This document shows, piece after piece, positions 4,433 through 8,767 of a stretch of 8,767 nt of DNA. How positions within the stretch are numbered: position 1 is the first letter of the stretch; each line of letters begins with the position of its first letter. Origin of the DNA: 2-01-FULL-45-10 sp964450115 (lineage in GTDB: Bacteria > Omnitrophota > Gorgyraeia > 2-01-FULL-45-10); the NCBI GenBank assembly GCA_964450115.1, contig CAYVCD010000057.1, forward strand, positions 1 to 8,767, read 5' to 3'. The position numbers were made by a program, and so were the translations under genes. Under the pieces are notes generated by a model that had not been told where the DNA came from, did not search any database, and was given only the letters and a program-made list of their open reading frames with translations.

Positions 4433-6037
4433 CTATACCTTCAGCGATAACGCTATCTTGTGAGTGGCAGAATCTACTTTGACCACTTTAACCTTAAGCT
4501 CATCTCCTACTTTAAACTTCTCTTCCAGCTTTTCGCCTTCAGCTAAGTTTGTCTCGGATATATGAACCAACCCTTCGAGCTCCGGAGTTATCTCTACAAA
4601 TAGCCCGAAGTTCGCTATCTTTGTTACCTTGCCGGGCATCTGGCTGTCCGGAGCGTATTTACCTGCGATCTCGTCCCACGGATCGGCGCTTAGCTGCCTT
4701 ACTCCCAGAGATATCTTTCTGTTTATCGAGTCCACGGCCAATACTACAGCCTCGATCTTTTCACCTTTTTTAAAGACATCCTTGGGATGGCCTATCCTCT
4801 TTGTCCACGATATATCTGAAACATGCACCAGGCCGTCGATGCCGTCCTCGAGCTCAATAAAAGCTCCATAGTCGGTCAGGTTCCTGATCTTGCCTTTAAC
4901 TTTAGTGCCGACAGGATATTTTCCGTCAACATCCACCCACGGATTCGATTCGAGCTGCTTCATGCCGAGGGAGATCTTGCGGTTGGCTTTATCCACGTCC
5001 AAGACCTGCGCCTCTATCCTGTCGCCTATCGCGAGCAGTTCGTTCGGATGATTATACTTCTTCGTCCACGACAGCTCGGAGATATGCAGTAAGCCCTCAA
5101 CGCCCTTTTCCAATTCAATAAAGGCGCCGTAAGGCATGAGATTCACAACCGTCCCCTTCAGCTTGGTCCCGACGGGATATTTCGTATCTACAGTCTCCCA
5201 CGGATTGGGCGTCTTCTGCTTTAACCCTAAAGATACCTTCATGCTGTTGGGATCGAAATCCAATACCATGACATCTATAGTGTCGCCTATCGCGAGAACT
5301 TCGCTCGGATGAGATACTCTGCCCCAGCTCATATCGGTTATATGCAGCAGGCCTATTATGCCGGCATTTATCTCCACAAAGGCGCCGAAGTCGGTGATAT
5401 TCCTTACTATGCCGCTTATTAGCGTGCCCTTCTGCAGGGTCTCGAAGACCTTCTTCTTATCTTCATCCTTCTGCTGCTGCATAGCGTCTTTTCTTGAGAC
5501 GACTATATTTTTACGCGGCTTATTTATCTTGATGATCTTGAACGGAAAGGCCTGGCCTACCATCTGGTTTAAATTACCAAACGTCTTCAAAGCGGCCTGG
5601 CTTGCCGGCAAGAATGCCTCCACGCCTATGTCGACCATAAATCCGCCCTTTACCTTCTTGGTAACCTTGCCGTCTACCACATCGCCTTCGCCGTATCTCG
5701 ATATGACCATATCCCAACCAACAGCGCGCTCGGCCTTCTGCTTCGACAGCACGACCATGCCATTCTCGTCTTCCTTGGACTCCAGATAGACTTCCACATC
5801 GTCGCCTATCTTCAGCGCGTCAGGATCCGAGAACTCCGAAATAGCTATGGCGCCTTCCGATTTATAGCCGATGTCTACGACGACTTCCTTGGAAGTGATC
5901 GCGACGATCTTGCCGGTTACTATCTCTCCGTTATTGAAGCTCTTTATGGATTCTTTGTAGAGTTTTTCAAACTCGCTTACGTATACCTCCTCTTTATCAG
6001 TATTTTCTACTTCGATGTTGTTCTTCTCTTTTGCCAT
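4433..6037 (-). CDS. rpsA: 30S ribosomal protein S1
   Basis: A 534-residue protein with six S1 RNA-binding (OB-fold) domains at about residues 35-103, 118-184, 203-273, 289-360, 376-447 and 463-533. Domains 3-5 carry the full hallmark (for example DYGAFIELEDGIDGLVHVSD at 389-408), domains 1 and 2 are more divergent and fit the ribosome-binding pair of S1, and domain 6 reads FGLFVEITPELEGLVHIS. The length and six-domain layout match the proteobacterial-type S1, which helps the 30S subunit load mRNA. Linkers between domains 3-6 repeat an NPW-KYPVGTK pattern. The ATG overlaps the end of ispH by 31 nt; a purine-rich AAGGAAGG lies about 13 nt upstream, longer than ideal. Domain 1 begins after a charged 34-residue lead. 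Confidence 0.97.
   Translation of the reverse strand: MAKEKNNIEVENTDKEEVYVSEFEKLYKESIKSFNNGEIVTGKIVAITSKEVVVDIGYKSEGAIAISEFSDPDALKIGDDVEVYLESKEDENGMVVLSKQKAERAVGWDMVISRYGEGDVVDGKVTKKVKGGFMVDIGVEAFLPASQAALKTFGNLNQMVGQAFPFKIIKINKPRKNIVVSRKDAMQQQKDEDKKKVFETLQKGTLISGIVRNITDFGAFVEINAGIIGLLHITDMSWGRVSHPSEVLAIGDTIDVMVLDFDPNSMKVSLGLKQKTPNPWETVDTKYPVGTKLKGTVVNLMPYGAFIELEKGVEGLLHISELSWTKKYNHPNELLAIGDRIEAQVLDVDKANRKISLGMKQLESNPWVDVDGKYPVGTKVKGKIRNLTDYGAFIELEDGIDGLVHVSDISWTKRIGHPKDVFKKGEKIEAVVLAVDSINRKISLGVRQLSADPWDEIAGKYAPDSQMPGKVTKIANFGLFVEITPELEGLVHISETNLAEGEKLEEKFKVGDELKVKVVKVDSATHKIALSLKV
4439..5431 (-). repeat. Four tandem S1-domain repeats inside rpsA
   Basis: S1 domains 3 to 6 follow one another with a period of 86-87 codons (about 261 bp). 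The linker repeats as NPWETVDTKYPVGTK, NPWVDVDGKYPVGTK and DPWDEIAGKYAP, and each unit contains a GAF(I/V)E or GLFVE motif and a GLLHI- or GLVHV-type motif. This is normal internal repetition of S1, not a mobile repeat. Confidence 0.85.
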
Positions 6038-6915
6038 GTACTATTTGCAACCTTCCTTTCTTTTCCGCTATTTTTAGCGGATGATTTTACCGATTTGGCA
6101 ACGCGCCTTACTATATTGTCTGGCGTCGATGCACCGCTTGTGATGCCTACCACTGAAACACCCTTAAACCACTGACTCTTTAGATCTCTCTCCGTCTCTA
6201 TAAGATATGATTTACGGAGGGTATTCTTACATACCTCAAACAATCTTTTCGTATTGGCGCTATTCTTCCCGCCCACTACCAGCATCAGCTCGACCTCGCC
6301 TGATATATCGCGCGCGGCGGCCTGCCTCACCTGGGCGTCCTTACATATTGTATTGAAGACCTTCAACTTCTTCGGCTTGACGTCTATTATCGCCTTCACG
6401 ACCTTCAGGAAATTATCCATCGATTGCGTCGTCTGCGACAATACACCTATCTCTTTATTGGGCTTCAATTTTAAAGCCTCTAGACCCGAGGCGTCCTTTA
6501 CCACATGGGCCTTCTCACCGGCGAAATCATAAAGCGCCTTGACTTCGGGATGATTGACGTCCCCTACTATTATGACTGTATACCCCTCTTCGCCCAGAGA
6601 CCGCGCTGTCTTTTGCGCGTTTCTCACGAAAGGGCACGTGGTGTCCACCAGCTTCAAAGAACGTTTCAAAATCTCACAGGAAAGTTCCGGGCTTATTCCG
6701 TGAGACGATATTACCAATACGCCGCTATCGGCGTCATCTATATCCTTTATTACTTTCAAACCTCTTGCCGAGAGGTCTTCAACCACCTGCTTATTATGGA
6801 TTATAGATCCGAGAGAGTTCGCCTTGCCTTCCTTCTTCAATACTTCTTCGGCCATATTCACGGCGCGCCTTACTCCAAAGCAGAAACCCACTTTTTTCGC
6901 TAACTTTAGGCGCAT
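6007..6915 (-). CDS. ispH: 4-hydroxy-3-methylbut-2-enyl diphosphate reductase
   Basis: IspH (LytB) is the cytosolic iron-sulfur enzyme that makes IPP and DMAPP from HMBPP in the last step of the MEP pathway. The 302-residue sequence shows the three cluster cysteines C12 (GFCFGVRRAV), C94 (DTTCPFV) and C191 (NTICKDAQ), the substrate-binding histidines H40 (SIIHN), H72 (SSHG) and H122 (NHPE), the catalytic Glu124, the SQTTQS motif at 160-165, GGKNSANTKRL at 215-225 and GASTP at 261-265. After about residue 272 a 30-residue Lys/Arg/Ser-rich tail goes beyond the usual end; its DNA holds the rpsA ribosome binding site and upstream hairpin. The ATG overlaps the cmk stop by 10 nt. Confidence 0.97.
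   Translation of the reverse strand: MRLKLAKKVGFCFGVRRAVNMAEEVLKKEGKANSLGSIIHNKQVVEDLSARGLKVIKDIDDADSGVLVISSHGISPELSCEILKRSLKLVDTTCPFVRNAQKTARSLGEEGYTVIIVGDVNHPEVKALYDFAGEKAHVVKDASGLEALKLKPNKEIGVLSQTTQSMDNFLKVVKAIIDVKPKKLKVFNTICKDAQVRQAAARDISGEVELMLVVGGKNSANTKRLFEVCKNTLRKSYLIETERDLKSQWFKGVSVVGITSGASTPDNIVRRVAKSVKSSAKNSGKERKVANSTWQKRRTTSK
6065..6080 (-). promoter_or_regulatory. Hairpin upstream of rpsA ribosome binding site
   Basis: CCGCTA (6065-6070) and TAGCGG (6075-6080) form a perfect 6-bp stem with a 4-base loop, inside the 3' end of ispH. In the leftward mRNA it is followed after a few bases by AAAGGAAGG and the rpsA ATG 28 nt downstream of the stem. No T-run follows, so it is not a terminator. 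It may shape translation of rpsA, whose product is known to autoregulate in E. coli. Confidence 0.35.
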
Positions 6916-7583
6916 ATATAGCTTAATATCTTCTCGGTGACTCCGTCTATCGAAAGTCCGGTCGTATCAATAAAGATGGCATCATCGCATTTTTTCAACG
7001 CCCCTACGCTTCGTTTCATGTCGGAGTCGTCTCTCGTCAAAATATCTTTTTTTACGCTCGTCTCGCTTACGGTCTGGCCTGACTCGATCAATTCCTTACA
7101 TCGCCTCTTTGCTCTCTCTTGGGGGCTGGCGTCGAGATAGAACTTATAGTCCGCGTTTGGGAATACCACCGTGCCGATATCCCTGCCCTCGAGAATAGCG
7201 CCGCCGTCTCTGTTGGCAATCGAGCGCTGGAGCGCCACCATCTCGTGGCGCACGCCGGGAACGCGCGCTATATGCTTCACGTTCGCGGTAACATCAGGCG
7301 CCCTGATGGCAAGAGTTACATCCTCGCCATCCAGAAATATATGAAGCTTATCCTTCTCTTCCAAACCTATCTTTGTGGACCTGGCTAAAGATACCAGGGC
7401 ATCGCTATCCTCCAGATCGATCACTTGTCTCATTGCCTTAAGAGTCAGGGCTCTGTACATGGCGCCCGTATCTATATATAAAAGAGCTAGCTTCTTTGCC
7501 ACTATTTTTGAGACGGTGCTCTTGCCGCTGCCGGCCGGCCCGTCTATAGCTATGATCAAAGGCTTAGACGCTTTCTTTCCCAT
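6906..7583 (-). CDS. cmk: Cytidylate kinase
   Basis: Cmk phosphorylates CMP and dCMP to the diphosphates using ATP, in pyrimidine salvage and after RNA and lipid turnover. Counting from the alternative upstream ATG at 7595 (229 residues), the P-loop GPAGSGKST is at 19-27, the nucleotide-monophosphate part DTGAMYRAL at 42-50, EGRDIGTVVFP at 136-146, and the LID-like arginines in RAKRR (161-165) and RDDSDMKR (188-195). I place the start at ATG 7583 (225 residues, MGKKASKPLI), because AGAGAG directly abuts the 7595 ATG with no spacing while it lies 12 nt before 7583; either is possible. The gene overlaps the tyrA end by 20 nt (32 nt with the longer start) and the ispH start by 10 nt. Confidence 0.93.
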   Translation of the reverse strand: MGKKASKPLIIAIDGPAGSGKSTVSKIVAKKLALLYIDTGAMYRALTLKAMRQVIDLEDSDALVSLARSTKIGLEEKDKLHIFLDGEDVTLAIRAPDVTANVKHIARVPGVRHEMVALQRSIANRDGGAILEGRDIGTVVFPNADYKFYLDASPQERAKRRCKELIESGQTVSETSVKKDILTRDDSDMKRSVGALKKCDDAIFIDTTGLSIDGVTEKILSYICA

Positions 7584-8427
7584 AGGTAAGCGCATCTCTC
7601 TTTGATTTGGCTCTCTTCAAAAAGTTTACCACTTTGAGGCGATCGCCTTTTGATATCGCTTTAAGGATACCTTTATAGTAGCCCTCAAAGAAGCGTCCCG
7701 CTTTCAATATCTCTCTTCTATTCGTTAAAAATATATCGGCCCAGAGTTCCGGATCGCTTGAAGCAACGCGCGTGGTATCCTTAAACCCCTCGGCCGCATA
7801 TTGAAGTTCCTTTAGCGGTACTGAGCCAGCTAGGCCGAACGCGACTATATGAGGCAAGTGACTTATCAAAGATACGGATCTGTCATGCGCAGCAGGACTC
7901 ATGACCTTAACTATTGCACCGAGAGAGCTCCAGAACTTTATCACTCTATTTAAGCTGGTTCTGTCAGTCGCCGCCGTTTTTGTCACAATACAAGGCGCCC
8001 CTTCGAACAAGTCCGCCCTCGCGTACTCAACGCCGGCATGTTCGGAGCCGGCCATAGGATGGGAACCCACAAAATGTATCCTTCCGCTCTTTAGGCTCTT
8101 TTCCACCGAATCTACTATCCAGGTCTTTGTACTGCCGGCATCGGTAATGATGGCGCCTTTTTTGGCATACTTCGCCGCCATCTTTATGATCTTCGGTATC
8201 GAATGCACAGGTGAAGCCACAATGATGAGGTCCGCTCCGTTGACGCCGCCCTCGATGAACATAGTCGCTTTATCGACAGCTTTACATTTTAGCGCTTTCT
8301 TAAGAGTAGCTTCGCGCCTGAAGACTCCCACAACTTCTCGGGCGAGGTCTCTCTTCCTGATCGCAAGCCCTATCGAGCCTCCGATCAAACCAACACCGAT
8401 TATCGCAACCTTTTTAAATCTAGCCAT
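7564..8427 (-). CDS. tyrA: Prephenate dehydrogenase (TyrA family)
   Basis: A 287-residue NAD(P)-dependent dehydrogenase of tyrosine biosynthesis, converting prephenate (or arogenate) by oxidative decarboxylation; substrate choice cannot be read from sequence. The dinucleotide fold is clear: VAIIGVGLIGGSIGLAIRK (7-25) and VASPVHSIP (70-78). Active-site motifs follow: TDAGSTK (95-101, Ser99), GSHPMAGSEHAG (121-132, His123), SHLPH (189-193) and the FKDTTRVASSDPELW helix (215-229, Arg220). No ACT regulatory domain and no fused chorismate mutase are present. The ATG starts 2 nt after the aroF stop, with GAGAG 8 nt upstream. It is followed directly by cmk, with no aroA between. Confidence 0.93.
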   Translation of the reverse strand: MARFKKVAIIGVGLIGGSIGLAIRKRDLAREVVGVFRREATLKKALKCKAVDKATMFIEGGVNGADLIIVASPVHSIPKIIKMAAKYAKKGAIITDAGSTKTWIVDSVEKSLKSGRIHFVGSHPMAGSEHAGVEYARADLFEGAPCIVTKTAATDRTSLNRVIKFWSSLGAIVKVMSPAAHDRSVSLISHLPHIVAFGLAGSVPLKELQYAAEGFKDTTRVASSDPELWADIFLTNRREILKAGRFFEGYYKGILKAISKGDRLKVVNFLKRAKSKRDALTYGKESV

Positions 8428-8429
8428 AT

Positions 8430-8767
8430 TTATAACTCTCTATCGACCGACTCAGCAACGCGCTTGACTTCCTTCATCAGTTTTTCAAAGTTCTCAGGCA
8501 ATAGTGACTGCTCACCGTCCGACATAGCCTCTTCCGGCTTGGTATGGACTTCTATGATAAGCCCGTCAGCTCCCCCGGCGATCGCCGCCTTGGCGCATGG
8601 CTCCACGAGCCCCCACCTACCTGTCGCATGCGACGGATCGACTATTATGGGGAGATGGCTCAATGACTTGACCACCGGCACGGCGTTTATATCGAGCGTG
8701 AATCTCGTTGCGTCCTCAAAAGTCCTTATCCCTCTCTCGCAGAGTATCACATTAAAGTTTCCTTCGG
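8430..8767 (-). CDS. aroF: 3-deoxy-7-phosphoheptulonate (DAHP) synthase, C-terminal part
   Basis: The 5' end lies beyond the right edge; about 111 C-terminal residues are visible. The enzyme joins phosphoenolpyruvate and erythrose 4-phosphate in the first step of the shikimate pathway. Motifs fit the AroA-I-beta/KDO8P-synthase-like type: GNFNVILCERGIRTFE at the edge, LPIIVDPSHATGRWG with the metal-binding His, GADGLIIEVHTKPEEAMSDG with the second His and Glu, then EQSL. The frame is open to the edge, so the internal GTG at 8750 is not a start. Any N-terminal ACT or ferredoxin-like domain would be outside the window. TAA is followed after 2 nt by the tyrA ATG, linking the first step of the pathway to the tyrosine branch. 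Confidence 0.93.
   Translation of the reverse strand, partial: EGNFNVILCERGIRTFEDATRFTLDINAVPVVKSLSHLPIIVDPSHATGRWGLVEPCAKAAIAGGADGLIIEVHTKPEEAMSDGEQSLLPENFEKLMKEVKRVAESVDREL

Noticed and set aside
5358..5789. Plus-strand open frame of 143 codons
   Set aside because: Antisense shadow of rpsA; translation resembles no family.
6110..6115. TATAGT on the minus strand as an internal rpsA promoter
   Set aside because: No acceptable -35 box lies 16-18 bp upstream and no extended -10 TG is present.
7901..8467. Plus-strand open frame of 188 codons
   Set aside because: Antisense shadow of tyrA, whose catalytic motifs are complete.

Overview
The window is a gene-dense stretch of a bacterial chromosome. 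The content is chromosomal housekeeping plus a surface/pilus block; I see no phage, plasmid, IS, CRISPR, tRNA or rRNA genes. The run aroF-tyrA-cmk-ispH-rpsA, together with type IV prepilins and secreted DUF1566 proteins, resembles genomes of the Omnitrophota and related uncultured Gram-negative phyla. That assignment rests on remembered gene order, not on a search, so it is tentative.

Right half (4433-8767, all leftward): the 3' part of a DAHP synthase gene (aroF, cut by the window edge), tyrA, cmk, ispH and rpsA. Each gene touches or overlaps the next: a 2-nt gap, then overlaps of about 20-32, 10 and 31 nt. This is a translationally coupled operon joining aromatic amino acid synthesis, CMP/dCMP phosphorylation, the last step of the MEP isoprenoid pathway, and ribosomal protein S1 with six S1 domains. 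A small hairpin just upstream of the rpsA ribosome binding site lies inside the ispH tail.

Middle (3813-4432): a 92-bp divergent promoter region. Rightward it drives one gene, a DUF2148 ferredoxin-like protein, whose stop codon abuts the rpsA stop with no base between. Leftward it carries a near-consensus promoter (TTGAGA, 17 bp, TATAAT) placed so close to the first pilin gene that the mRNA would be almost leaderless.

Left half (98-3812, all leftward): three minor-prepilin genes resembling PilV/GspI, PilW/GspJ and PilX/GspK in that order, then two tandem paralogous secreted DUF1566 (Lcl C-terminal/C-lectin-like) proteins, then an unrecognised 216-residue protein and a PPC/DUF296 protein. Gaps of 32 nt or less suggest one transcript. 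The reading I favour is a type IV pilus or pseudopilus tip with its own adhesins; the role of the last two genes is unknown.

Far left (1-97): no gene. A perfect consensus promoter (TTGACA, 17 bp, TATAAT) starts 9 nt after the DUF296 stop and points out of the window, so a strongly expressed gene or RNA probably lies beyond the edge.
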